A DNA stretch of 64,000 nt from Amycolatopsis thermophila (GTDB taxonomy: Bacteria; Actinomycetota; Actinomycetes; Mycobacteriales; Pseudonocardiaceae): assembly GCF_030814215.1 (NCBI RefSeq), contig NZ_JAUSUT010000001.1, positions 4,712,001-4,776,000 on the forward strand, given 5' to 3'. The translations under genes were made by a program, and so were the position numbers. Shown here one piece after another: positions 1 to 8,243 of this stretch. The notes under the pieces are model-generated. The model made no database searches and was not told the origin of the DNA. It saw only the letters and a program-made list of their open reading frames with translations. Positions within the stretch are counted from its first letter, which is position 1. Each line of letters starts with the position of its first letter.

Positions 1-1
1 G

Positions 2-229
2 CTGTGGCGGCTGGACCGCGTGGCGGAGGTGCCGTGGACGGGCGCGCTGCTGCGGCTGATCGCCGAGAACGAGGCGGTGCGGGCGGCCGACCTGGCCGAC
101 CGGGTGGGCCTGCCCAGGGACGTGTTCAAACGCCGCGTGCGCCGGCTCAAGGAGCTCGGGCTCACGGAGAGCCTGGACATCGGATACCGGATATCGCCAC
201 GAGGTCGCGCCTTCCTCGCTGGTGGCTGA
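2..229 (+). CDS. C-terminal fragment of a winged-helix-like protein (cut by window edge)
   Basis: The frame is open from the first base, so this is probably the last 75 residues of a longer protein that begins outside the window; a GTG at 20 could also start it. The visible part contains a helix-turn-helix-like stretch (LADRVGLPRDVFKRRVRRLK) followed by a short basic wing ending in GRAFLAGG. This resembles the C-terminal winged helix found in many actinobacterial regulators and nucleic-acid-binding proteins. I do not recognise the parent family. It ends 14 bp before the convergent M20 peptidase gene. Confidence 0.55.
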   Translation: MWRLDRVAEVPWTGALLRLIAENEAVRAADLADRVGLPRDVFKRRVRRLKELGLTESLDIGYRISPRGRAFLAGG

Positions 230-243
230 TCCCGCTCGCGCGC

Positions 244-1389
244 TCAGGCCAGCGCGTGCAGCACCGCCGCGGCCAGGGCGCTTCGTTCCAGCATGCCGTC
301 GATGCTGATGTGCTCGTGCCGGGCGTGCGCGCCGTCGCCGACCGCGCCGAAGCCGTCGAGCACCGGGATGTCCAGCGCGGCCACGAAGTTGCCGTCGCTG
401 GCGCCGCCCACCGCGCATTCCCGCAGCGTCACACCCAGCTCCGCGGCGAGGTCCCGGGCCAGCCCGAACAACCGCGCGATCCCCGCGGACCGCTCCATCA
501 CCGGCCGGTTCCAACCGCCCTCGACCGACACCGTCGCCCGCGGGTCGGCCGCTCCCAGCCCGGCCAGCGCGGCCTCCACCCGCGCCGCCTCCGCCGCGCT
601 GGACACCCGCACGTCGACCTCGCCCGAGGCGGCCCCGGCGATCACGTTGCCCCGCGACCCGCCGGAAATCACCCCCACGTTCACCGTCGTGCCCGCGCCG
701 TGATCGGTCAGCCCGTGCAGCGTCAGCACCATCCGCGCGATCTCGTCCACCGCGCTGGCGCCCTTGCCCGGGTCGAGCCCGGCGTGCGCCTCGACCCCCG
801 TCGCGCTGATCCGGTATATCCCCACGCCCTTGCGGGCGGTCTTCAGCGCGCCGTCGGCCGCCGCCTCGAACACCAGCGCCGCCTGGACACCCGACGCCGA
901 CGCCTCGATCACCGGCCGCGACACCGGGCTGCCGATCTCCTCGTCGCCGTTGAGCACCAGCCGCACCGGCGGCCGCGGCAACCCGGCCGCCTCCAGCGCC
1001 CGCAGCGCCCACACCGCCTGCACCAGCCCGGACTTCATGTCGAACACACCCGGACCGGTCGCCCGGTCACCGTCCACGGTGAACGGCCAGCCGGCGAGCG
1101 TCCCCTGTGGCCACACCGTGTCGTAGTGGCACAGCAGCAACACCGGCGCGGCACCCGAACCCGGGTAGTCGTACACCCGCACGTCGCCGAAGCGGCCGCC
1201 CTCGGTGACCTGCACCGACGACGGCTCACCCAGCCGCGCCCGCAGCCAGCCGTCCAACCAGGACAGTCCGGCCTCGAGCAGCAACCGGTCGGTGCTCGGG
1301 GTCTCCAGGTCGACGTACCGGCCCAGGTCGTCGACCATCTCCTCGCGGTGTGCCCGCACCCACTCGTGCAACGCCCGGACGTCGCTCAC
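244..1389 (-). CDS. M20 family metallopeptidase (glutamate carboxypeptidase-like)
   Basis: A 381-residue zinc amidohydrolase that should cleave an N-acyl amino acid or peptide amide bond in the cytoplasm. The metal-ligand motifs are in family order: CHYDTVW (first His and Asp), GPGVFDMKSG (bridging Asp), NGDEEIGSP (catalytic and ligand Glu pair) and a C-terminal ARHEH. The dimerisation lid domain lies between (around VEAHAGLDPG). The layout matches carboxypeptidase G2/ArgE-type enzymes. I chose the GTG at 1389 because it forms a 4-nt GTGA overlap with the stop of the upstream ketopantoate-reductase-like gene. It is the last gene of the six-gene operon, so its substrate is probably a product of the earlier enzymes, but the sequence does not say which. 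Confidence 0.88.
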   Translation of the reverse strand: MSDVRALHEWVRAHREEMVDDLGRYVDLETPSTDRLLLEAGLSWLDGWLRARLGEPSSVQVTEGGRFGDVRVYDYPGSGAAPVLLLCHYDTVWPQGTLAGWPFTVDGDRATGPGVFDMKSGLVQAVWALRALEAAGLPRPPVRLVLNGDEEIGSPVSRPVIEASASGVQAALVFEAAADGALKTARKGVGIYRISATGVEAHAGLDPGKGASAVDEIARMVLTLHGLTDHGAGTTVNVGVISGGSRGNVIAGAASGEVDVRVSSAAEAARVEAALAGLGAADPRATVSVEGGWNRPVMERSAGIARLFGLARDLAAELGVTLRECAVGGASDGNFVAALDIPVLDGFGAVGDGAHARHEHISIDGMLERSALAAAVLHALA

Positions 1390-2387
1390 AGCATCCGCTC
1401 CAGTTCCCTCAGGTGATCCTCCGACATGAGCCTGCGTCCGGCCTCGACGTCGCGCAAGAGCGCGAGCATCGCCGTCAGCAGCGGCACACCCACGCCCCGG
1501 GAAGCGGCCTCGGCGAGCACCGGCCGGTAGTGGTGGTGCACCTCGACCGGGCGGTGCCGCACCGCGATGTCCCGCCAGATGCCGCTGCGGTCCTTCGGCT
1601 GGCTCCGCAGCCACGCCACCAGCCGGTCCGTCGCCGCCTCCCGCGCCGCGACCGGCGCCGCCGGCAGGTACGCGGCCGGGTCGAACTGGTCGAACGGCTC
1701 CAGGACCCGGTCACCCGCGACGGCCAGCACCTCCGCCGTGATCGCGTGCATGAGCGGCCGGTGGGCGTCGATCAAGTCCGCCATCGGCGCGTCGGCCAGC
1801 GCGGTCGTGGTCAGCATCGCCCCGAAGCCCAGCTTCGACCACAGGAAGCCCTCGACGTTGGCCGTCGCCTTCGCCGGGCCCCACGCCTGCAGGTCCGCCA
1901 CGATCCGCTCGACCCGCGGCGTGATCCGCCCGTCGGGTTCGCCGACCACCAGGGCGCCGGCGCCACCGTCCCGGATCACGCCCGGCGCGACCACGTCGGC
2001 GAACAGGTTCACGAACGCCCCGACGGTCCGCTGCGCGCCCACCACCGAAGCGATCGTGGACTCGTTCAACCCGTTCTGCAGCGACACCACGAACCCGTCC
2101 GGCGCCAGCCGCGGCGCGAGCCACGGCAGCACGTGCTCGGTCGCCTGCGCCTTCACCGCGAGCAGCACCCGGCTCAGCCGCGCCGGTGCCTCGTCGGGGG
2201 AAAACGCTTCCACGACCACGCGAGCGTCGCCGTCCGCGCCGCGCAGCACCAGACCGTGCCGGCGGATCGCGGCGACGTGCGCGGCATCGGTATCGACGAT
2301 CCGCACCGGGTGCCCGGCGCGGGCCAGGTGGAACCCCAGCGTGCCGCCGATCGCCCCACCCCCGACGATCGTGTACGGCTCAGACAT
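1386..2387 (-). CDS. 2-dehydropantoate 2-reductase-like (PanE/ApbA family)
   Basis: A 333-residue NADP-dependent 2-oxoacid reductase of the ketopantoate reductase fold. The N-terminus carries the Rossmann motif GGGAIGGTLG within the first 20 residues. A KAQATEH segment and the LQNGLNE motif around residues 100-110 are typical of PanE/ApbA proteins. The C-terminal helical domain contains LWSKL, which supplies the family's catalytic lysine. It overlaps the SDR upstream by 8 nt and the M20 gene downstream by 4 nt. In this operon it is more likely a catabolic 2-oxoacid reductase than the pantothenate enzyme, because no other pantothenate gene is present. That role is inference. Confidence 0.85.
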   Translation of the reverse strand: MSEPYTIVGGGAIGGTLGFHLARAGHPVRIVDTDAAHVAAIRRHGLVLRGADGDARVVVEAFSPDEAPARLSRVLLAVKAQATEHVLPWLAPRLAPDGFVVSLQNGLNESTIASVVGAQRTVGAFVNLFADVVAPGVIRDGGAGALVVGEPDGRITPRVERIVADLQAWGPAKATANVEGFLWSKLGFGAMLTTTALADAPMADLIDAHRPLMHAITAEVLAVAGDRVLEPFDQFDPAAYLPAAPVAAREAATDRLVAWLRSQPKDRSGIWRDIAVRHRPVEVHHHYRPVLAEAASRGVGVPLLTAMLALLRDVEAGRRLMSEDHLRELERML

Positions 2388-3144
2388 GAACGCTCCCTTC
2401 CTGGACGGCGGTGGTGCCGTCCCAGTGCAACGGCAGCCCGGGCGCCCCGGCGGTCGACCCGCCGTCCACGCGCAGCACGGCGCCGGTGATCCACGAGGCC
2501 TGCTCACCGGCGAGCCAGTGCACCGCCTCGGCGATGTCGCCGGGCAGCCCGCGCCGCCCCAGCGGGTTGACCGACACCGCGGCCGCGTACTCCTCGGTGA
2601 CCGGGTTCGCCGCACTGTCGACGGTGACGAAACCGGGACTGACCGCGTTGACGCGGATCCCGTGCGGACCGAGCTCGACCGCGCAGGCCTTGGTCAGCAT
2701 CTCCAGCGCGGCCTTGGACGTCGCGTAGTGCGCGGCACCCGGCCGGGCGCGGGTCGCGGCACCCGACGAGATGTTCACCACCACGCCACCGCGACCCGCC
2801 GCGACACACCGCCGTCCGAATGCGACGGTCGTCAGCATGGCCGCGCGGACGTTGACGTCCTGCACCCGGTCCCAGGTGGACGCCGTCATCTCCAGCAGGG
2901 GAGTGGCCGGGTAGATCCCGGCGGCGTTCACCAGGACATCGACGGCACCGGCGTCATCCACGAGCGACGACGCGAACGCGGCATCGGCCAGATCGCCCGC
3001 GAACCAGGCGGCGTCCAGTTCGGCGGCCCGCTCGGCGAGCCGCGGACCGTCCACGTCGGCCAGGGTCAGGCGGTCACCGCGGAACCGTCCGGCGATCGCG
3101 GCGCCGATCCCGCCGGCGGCGCCGGTGACGAGCACGTGCCGCAC
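2380..3144 (-). CDS. SDR family NAD(P)-dependent oxidoreductase
   Basis: A 254-residue classical short-chain dehydrogenase. It shows the cofactor motif TGAAGGIG near residue 8, the NAAG motif, an NISSGAA serine, the YATSK catalytic Tyr and Lys, and VSPGFV after the active site. It should oxidise or reduce an alcohol/ketone in the cytoplasm. The GTG start at 3144 shares one base with the stop of the transporter gene, and its 3' end overlaps the next gene by 8 nt, so it is translationally coupled. The acidic residue at the end of beta-2 (LADVDG) favours NAD over NADP. Its substrate is unknown. Confidence 0.88.
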   Translation of the reverse strand: MRHVLVTGAAGGIGAAIAGRFRGDRLTLADVDGPRLAERAAELDAAWFAGDLADAAFASSLVDDAGAVDVLVNAAGIYPATPLLEMTASTWDRVQDVNVRAAMLTTVAFGRRCVAAGRGGVVVNISSGAATRARPGAAHYATSKAALEMLTKACAVELGPHGIRVNAVSPGFVTVDSAANPVTEEYAAAVSVNPLGRRGLPGDIAEAVHWLAGEQASWITGAVLRVDGGSTAGAPGLPLHWDGTTAVQEGSVHV

Positions 3145-4430
3145 TACAGCTCCTTCCCCTTGGTCTCGGGCATCGTGGCGTAGACGGCGACACCGATCAC
3201 CGCCGCGATCGCCACGTACAGCCACACCAGGTGACCGAGGCCGCCGGCGTTCATCCACGTCGTCACGTACGGCGCGGTCCCCCCGAAGATCGCGACCGCC
3301 AGCGCGTAGGGCAGCCCGATCCCGGTCGTGCGGACCTCGGCGGGGAACTGCTCGGCCATGATGACGGCGCAGTTGGCCGAGTACCCGACGATCAGCACCA
3401 TGCCGACGATCTCGATGAGCAGCAACGTCCAGAAGTCGTCGGCCAGGAAGTGGAACGCGGGCCACGAGAAGAGCAGGAAGCCGGCGGCGAACGCGGTCAT
3501 CGTGGGTTTGCGCCCGATCCGGTCGGACAGCAGCCCGCCGAAGGGCAGCAGGACCAGGAACACCACGATCGCGAGTGTGTTGGCCAGCAGCGCGGTGCGC
3601 AGCGGCATCCCGGTCGCGAGGTGGGCGTAGGTGGGCATGTAGGTGACCCACACGTAGTAGATGAGCGTGCCGGCGATGGTCACCCCGGCCACCCGCAGGG
3701 CCGCCTTCGGGTGGTCCCGGAACATGGCGGCCAGCGGGTTGCGGCGCGGCCGGTCCTTGATCCGGGTGAACGCCTCGGTCTCGTGCACCGAACGCCGCAG
3801 CCACAGCCCGACCAGGCCGAGCAGCCCGGCGATCGCGAACGCCAGACGCCAGCCCCAGCCCTGCAGCTGCGCTTCCGACAACGTCGAGTTCAGCACCGTC
3901 CCCAGCAGCGAGGCGATCAGCGCGCCCGCGCCGACCGACACCTGCTGCCACGAACCGGCGAACGCCCGCCGTCCGCGGGCGGCCGACTCGATCAGGAACG
4001 CCGAGGACGAGCCGAACTCGCCACCGGCGGAGAACCCCTGCACCAGCCGGGCGAGCAGCAGCACCAGCGGCGCCAGCACACCGACCTTCGCATACGTCGG
4101 GCACACCGCGATCACCAGGGAGGCGCCGGCCATCAGCGAGATGGTGAGCGTCAGGCCCTTCTTGCGGCCGTGCCGGTCGGCGTACGCGCCGAGCACGGCG
4201 CCGCCGATCGGCCGCATCACGAACCCGACCGCGAACACGGCCAAAGCGGACAGCAGCGCGGTGGTTTCGTTGCCCGGCGTGAAGAACTGCCTGGCGAACA
4301 CCGGGGCGAACGTCGCGTAGACGGCCCAGTCGACCCATTCGACGGTGTTGCCGATGGCGCCGGCGACGATCGCCTTGCGCTGGGCGGCGGAGAGCCGGTG
4401 GTCCTGTGTGGACACGGCCTGGGTGGTCAT
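3144..4430 (-). CDS. MFS transporter, metabolite:H+ symporter (MHS) family
   Basis: A 428-residue, 12-segment membrane transporter. The N-terminal GNTVEWVDWAVYATFAP, the inter-helix DRHGRKK loop and GEFGSSSAFLIES after helix 4 are hallmarks of the MHS group (KgtP, ProP and related acid and betaine symporters). It probably imports the substrate of this operon. The ATG at 4430 overlaps the upstream amidohydrolase stop by 4 nt (ATGA) and its stop shares one base with the SDR start. The substrate cannot be read from sequence; MHS proteins usually carry carboxylates or zwitterions, which fits the downstream oxidoreductases and peptidase. Confidence 0.9.
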   Translation of the reverse strand: MTTQAVSTQDHRLSAAQRKAIVAGAIGNTVEWVDWAVYATFAPVFARQFFTPGNETTALLSALAVFAVGFVMRPIGGAVLGAYADRHGRKKGLTLTISLMAGASLVIAVCPTYAKVGVLAPLVLLLARLVQGFSAGGEFGSSSAFLIESAARGRRAFAGSWQQVSVGAGALIASLLGTVLNSTLSEAQLQGWGWRLAFAIAGLLGLVGLWLRRSVHETEAFTRIKDRPRRNPLAAMFRDHPKAALRVAGVTIAGTLIYYVWVTYMPTYAHLATGMPLRTALLANTLAIVVFLVLLPFGGLLSDRIGRKPTMTAFAAGFLLFSWPAFHFLADDFWTLLLIEIVGMVLIVGYSANCAVIMAEQFPAEVRTTGIGLPYALAVAIFGGTAPYVTTWMNAGGLGHLVWLYVAIAAVIGVAVYATMPETKGKEL

Positions 4431-5326
4431 GGCGTCTCCTGCTCGGCGAGGACGTGGGCGACGACCTGGGCGTGGGTGGCGAACCAGACGCCGTCGTGGC
4501 CGCTGATGTGGTCCAGCAGTTCGGTGAGGACGGCCATCCGCGAGCGGTGGCCGATGATGTGCGGGTGCAGGGTGAGCTGGAACAGCCCGCCTTCGGCGTA
4601 GGCGGCGTCGAACTCGTCGCGCCAGATGGACAGCACCCCGCGCGGCGGCGTGTACGGGCGCAGTGACGCGAAGCGGTCCATCATGAAGTACGGGGCGTCG
4701 TCGCGGATCCACTCCACCGGCAGCTCGACCACGCCGGTGGGCTCGCCGTCGGCCAGCAGTTCGTAGCAGTCGTCGTCGGCCATCAGCGACGAGTCGTAGG
4801 CCAGGCCCAGCTCGCGGGTGATCGCCAGGGTGTCGGCGGAGAAGTCCCACGACGGCGTGCGGATGCCGGCCGGACGCGTGCCGGCCAGTCTCTCCAGCGT
4901 GTCGGCAGCGCGGAAGGCCAGGTCGCGCTCGGCGCCCGGGGGCAGCGACGTGTTGCGCTCGTGGATCCACCCGTGCAGCGCGACCTCGTGCCCGCCATCC
5001 ACATAGGACTTGATCTCGCCGTCGTGCAGCAGCGCCGACACCGCGGGCATGAAGAACGTGGCGGGTGCGGAGATCCGCTCGAGCAGGCGCAGGATCCGCG
5101 GCACACCGACCCGCGCGCCGTACTCGCCCTGGGCGAGCTTGCCGGGCAACGTCTCGCCGTCGCGCAGCGCGGGCGTCTCGTGGTCGGAGTCGAACGACAA
5201 CGCGACGGCCACGCGCGCGCCGCCCGGCCACGACGACGGCCGCAGCGACCGTCCGGCCCGGACCCGGCCGACGTGGCCCCGCCACGTCGATTCGTCCCAC
5301 TGCCACGGGGAAAGCTGGTCGGTCAC
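4427..5326 (-). CDS. Polysaccharide-deacetylase-fold amidohydrolase (PuuE/cyclic imidase-like)
   Basis: A 299-residue NodB-fold protein without a signal peptide, so it acts in the cytoplasm rather than on cell-wall glycan. Visible family motifs are SFDSDHE (metal Asp), PATFFMPA, HGWIHERN (metal His pair), GIRTPSWDFS and a C-terminal LTLHPHIIGH. This arrangement, with a tryptophan after the His motif, is that of the cytosolic subgroup including PuuE allantoinase and cyclic imide hydrolases, which open small amide rings. The GTG start overlaps the regulator stop by 4 nt. Together with the M20 peptidase it suggests degradation of a cyclic or N-acylated amide. That is inference. Confidence 0.8.
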   Translation of the reverse strand: MTDQLSPWQWDESTWRGHVGRVRAGRSLRPSSWPGGARVAVALSFDSDHETPALRDGETLPGKLAQGEYGARVGVPRILRLLERISAPATFFMPAVSALLHDGEIKSYVDGGHEVALHGWIHERNTSLPPGAERDLAFRAADTLERLAGTRPAGIRTPSWDFSADTLAITRELGLAYDSSLMADDDCYELLADGEPTGVVELPVEWIRDDAPYFMMDRFASLRPYTPPRGVLSIWRDEFDAAYAEGGLFQLTLHPHIIGHRSRMAVLTELLDHISGHDGVWFATHAQVVAHVLAEQETP

Positions 5327-6330
5327 ACGTCCTCCAGGATGGTTCGGGGGGTGGGGGTCCAGGCGCGCTTGAGGGTCGACACCTGCAACGTGACGTCGGC
5401 GGCCTGCAGGCCGGGCAGTGCGCCCACGACGTCGGTGGTGTGGCGGTAGAGCTCCCCGTAGTGGCGCAGCACCACCTGACCGACCAGGTTGAACCGGCCG
5501 GTGGTGGCGGACAGGTAGCGCGTGCCGGGGTGGGCGGCGAGCTGCTGGCCGGCGGCGTCCAAGTGGGCCGGCAGCACCGACAGCCACAACATGAACTCGA
5601 CGGTGAAGCCGAGGATGCCCGGCTCGGCGAGCGTGCGGAAGCGCAGGCAGCCGCGCTTGACCAGCGAGTCCACGCGGCGCGCCGCGGTCGACTCGCTGCT
5701 GCCGACCTGGCGGGACAGCTCCTTGAACGACATGCGGCCGTCCTCGCCGAGCGCGGCGATGATGGCCAGGTCCAGCTCGTCGAGCTTCTCCGGCGGCTGC
5801 TCCCACAGCTGTTCCTCGAACGGCCGCACGTCGGGCCCGCGCAGCCCGGCCACCGCGTCCGGGCCGAGCACGCCGGAGTCCCAGTCGTGGTTGGACGTGA
5901 AGGTCCGCATCACGGCGAGCGTCTCGGTCTCCAGCACGTTGTCGCCGCCCGGCAGTCCGTCCAGCTGGATCCGCGCCACATCGGAGTGCGTCGGCAGCAC
6001 CAGTTCGGCGGTGAGGTCCGCGCTGCCGGTGAGCACGCTCGCGTAGCGGGTCTCGGGGCGGGCCGCGACGGCCTCGGCGACCGCGCCCGCCGTGCCGGGG
6101 CGGCAGCGGAACCGCACCAGCACCGGCACCCCGAGCCCGCAGCGCAGCACGTCCACGACGCCGATCACCCGCACCTGCCCGCTCTCGGTGAGCTGGGCGG
6201 CGCGGCGCAGCACCGTCGACTCGCTGGTGCCCGTGTGGCGGGCGATCGCACCCCAGGACGCCCGGCCGTTGAGCTGCAGCGCCGCGACGATCCGGCGATC
6301 CAGTTCCCGTCCTTTGACGTCTTCCTGCAT
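5323..6330 (-). CDS. Lrp/AsnC family regulator with tandem duplicated halves
   Basis: A 335-residue protein made of two Lrp-like units. Each has an N-terminal helix-turn-helix (about residues 8-55 and 185-230; compare SESTVLRRAAQL with SESTAARRVDSL) followed by a ligand-binding/oligomerisation domain. Ordinary Lrp/AsnC proteins are about 150 residues, so this is a natural tandem fusion. It is the first gene of the six-gene overlapping minus-strand operon and probably controls it. The start codon lies inside an inverted repeat that may be its own operator. The ligand is unknown; an amino acid or the operon's substrate is the likely choice. Confidence 0.88.
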   Translation of the reverse strand: MQEDVKGRELDRRIVAALQLNGRASWGAIARHTGTSESTVLRRAAQLTESGQVRVIGVVDVLRCGLGVPVLVRFRCRPGTAGAVAEAVAARPETRYASVLTGSADLTAELVLPTHSDVARIQLDGLPGGDNVLETETLAVMRTFTSNHDWDSGVLGPDAVAGLRGPDVRPFEEQLWEQPPEKLDELDLAIIAALGEDGRMSFKELSRQVGSSESTAARRVDSLVKRGCLRFRTLAEPGILGFTVEFMLWLSVLPAHLDAAGQQLAAHPGTRYLSATTGRFNLVGQVVLRHYGELYRHTTDVVGALPGLQAADVTLQVSTLKRAWTPTPRTILEDV

Positions 6331-6386
6331 GAGAAGGATCGTCGGTGCAGGAAATCGTCATGTCAAGAGAAGATGTGCGGGAAATC
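6322..6386. promoter_or_regulatory. Putative Lrp operator: inverted and direct repeats
   Basis: TTCCTGCA at 6322-6329 and TGCAGGAA at 6346-6353 are perfect 8-bp inverted arms. A third copy, TGCGGGAAATC, lies at 6376-6386, exactly 30 bp from TGCAGGAAATC at 6346-6356 (about three helical turns). The left arm covers the start codon of the tandem Lrp gene. Phased sites are typical of Lrp proteins, so I infer an autoregulatory operator. Confidence 0.5.
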
Positions 6387-6528
6387 TGCGCGTACCTGAT
6401 GGTCCGCGCGTGGCCGGCGAGGCTCTCGAGGCCAGGAACGCCTGGTCAGGACGTTGCGCAGGTGGACACCCCGCAGGTCGCGTGGTAGGACAACCGCACC
6501 GGACTCGTGCGCAGGGGAGGGCAGCACC

Positions 6529-6909
6529 ATGTCGGTCAGGACCTCCGCCGACGGTCTGCTCACCGTCCGCCGCGAGACCCGCGCACCCGCGGTGGTCCTG
6601 CACGTCACCGGCGAGGTCGACTTCAGCTCGCTCGGGCACCTGCAGGAGGAGTTCAGCACCGCCGTGCTGGCGGCGTCGCCGCCCGGCCCGGTCGTGCTCG
6701 ATCTCGAGGAGGTCGGCTTCTTCGGCTGGTGCGGGCTCACGATGCTGGTCAACTCCGACGACCGCTGCACCCGCAACCACACGCCGTTGCGGGTGGTCGC
6801 GGCGAGCGCGACGGTGCTGCAGCCGCTGAAGCTCGCCGGCCTGGACCGGGTGCTCCCGATCTACCCGGACGTGGGGTCCGCGCTGGCCGAGAACGCACCC
6901 GTCGCCTGA
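6529..6909 (+). CDS. STAS-domain protein, anti-sigma factor antagonist-like
   Basis: A 126-residue single STAS domain. The stretch LHVTGEVDFSSL is the first strand and helix of the SpoIIAA fold. DLEEVGFFGWCGLTMLV corresponds to the segment that normally carries the phosphorylatable serine (usually D-S/T-S-G). Here the serine is replaced by WCG, so regulation by serine phosphorylation is doubtful. In streptomycetes and relatives such proteins antagonise anti-sigma factors of the SigF/SigB type. No partner kinase or sigma gene is adjacent. The ATG at 6529 follows a GGGGAGGG ribosome-binding site. Confidence 0.82.
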   Translation: MSVRTSADGLLTVRRETRAPAVVLHVTGEVDFSSLGHLQEEFSTAVLAASPPGPVVLDLEEVGFFGWCGLTMLVNSDDRCTRNHTPLRVVAASATVLQPLKLAGLDRVLPIYPDVGSALAENAPVA

Positions 6910-6985
6910 ACGCGCGGGCGCTTTCACGCACCGGACGTGGAGCACTACGCTGGGTGGACCCACCCGCCCGCGAGAAGGTGTATCG

Positions 6986-7825
6986 ATGACTTCTTCGCCC
7001 AGCCAGGTGCCCGTCGGCGTCGACCCGACACGGCCCAGCATCGCCCGCATCTACGACGGTTTCCTCGGTGGCAAGGACCACTACGAGGTCGACCGCGCGG
7101 TGATGCAGAAGATCAACGCCGCGGTCCCCGAGGCGGTCGACATCGCGCGCGGTAACCGCGGCTTCCTCAACCGCGCCTGCCGTTTCCTGGCCACGCAGAC
7201 CCCGGTGACCCAGTACCTCGACTGCGGCTCCGGCCTGCCCACGGCGGAGAACACCCACCAGATCGTGCAGCGCGCCAAGCCCGAGGCGACGGTCGTCTAC
7301 GTCGACAACGACCCGGTCGTCCTCGCCCACGGCCGCGCGCTGCTCGAGGAGAACGAATTCGTCCACATGACCGAGGCGGACATCTTCGAGCCACCGCAGG
7401 TCCTGAACAACGAGGTCGTGCGGCGCCACCTCGACTTCAGCGAGCCCCTCGTGCTGCTGCACGTCGGCACGCTGCACCACTTCGAGGGTGACGGGGCGGC
7501 GGACGTCATGCGCGAGTACATCGACGCGCTGCCCTCGGGGTCCTACGTGGTGTTCTCGCACTTCTTCGACCCCGGGGTGCCGGAGCTGACCGCGGTCGCG
7601 AAACGGATCGAGGACATCCTCGTCCACGGCCCGATGGGCGCCGGCCGGTTCCGCACCCGGGACGAGATCCTCGCGATGCTGCCCGGACTCGAGCTGATCA
7701 AGCCCAACGCGCTGTCCGAGCCGGGCCTGGCGGTGTGCGACGAGTGGTGGCCGGACGGCCCGCGCCTCACCCCGCTCAGCGACGCCGCCCAGTGCATCGT
7801 CGGTGTGGTCGGCCGGAAACCGTAA
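6986..7825 (+). CDS. SAM-dependent methyltransferase, DUF574 family
   Basis: A 279-residue member of the actinobacterial DUF574 group. Diagnostic features are PSIARIYDGFLGGKDHYEVDR at residues about 16-36, NRGFLNRACRFL, and the SAM-binding region DCGSGLPTAENTHQ followed by YVDNDPVVL. The family is expanded in Amycolatopsis, Streptomyces and relatives and is usually called an O-methyltransferase, but its substrates are largely unknown. It stands alone, 76 bp after the STAS gene. The ATG follows a GAGAAGG ribosome-binding site. Confidence 0.88.
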   Translation: MTSSPSQVPVGVDPTRPSIARIYDGFLGGKDHYEVDRAVMQKINAAVPEAVDIARGNRGFLNRACRFLATQTPVTQYLDCGSGLPTAENTHQIVQRAKPEATVVYVDNDPVVLAHGRALLEENEFVHMTEADIFEPPQVLNNEVVRRHLDFSEPLVLLHVGTLHHFEGDGAADVMREYIDALPSGSYVVFSHFFDPGVPELTAVAKRIEDILVHGPMGAGRFRTRDEILAMLPGLELIKPNALSEPGLAVCDEWWPDGPRLTPLSDAAQCIVGVVGRKP

Positions 7826-8044
7826 CGCGCGCGAAAACCGGCCCGCTGGGGTGGTCGCGGATGGACGGGTTGTCCGGCACGGGCGCGATCGTGAGCTGAC
7901 GCGGTCGTGCGCCGCGCGCTGCTCGCCGCCCGATTCCGCGGACCGGTGATTCGCCGGTGCGCGCCTGCCGGATGTGGCCGGTTCCCTGCATCTCTGGGTG
8001 CCGGGACACGTGCCCGTACCGAGTTCCCCGGTGACGGCGGCGGA

Positions 8045-8215
8045 TCAGGAGTCTTCGCGCTCCTGGTCCGCCGCGTCCGCGCGGTGCTCGTCCTCCTCAC
8101 CGGCGCCGCGCGGGCCGAACCCGGGCGCCGGTTCGGGAGCTCCCCGGCCGGCGTCCGCGGCGGCGATGCGCTCCTCGCCGAGGTGGGGGTCGGGTTCGAA
8201 GGGTGAGGTCGTCAT
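8045..8215 (-). CDS. Possible small acidic protein of 56 residues
   Basis: An open frame of 56 codons from ATG 8215, very rich in Asp, Glu, Ala and Pro and likely disordered. I do not recognise a family, and no good ribosome-binding site is visible, so the call is weak. It lies between the DUF574 gene and the IclR gene. The rest of this spacer (7826-8044) shows no open frame with convincing codon usage, repeat or RNA structure. Confidence 0.35.
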   Translation of the reverse strand: MTTSPFEPDPHLGEERIAAADAGRGAPEPAPGFGPRGAGEEDEHRADAADQEREDS

Positions 8216-8243
8216 GGCGGTGGGGTACCCCGGTGCCGGGCGA

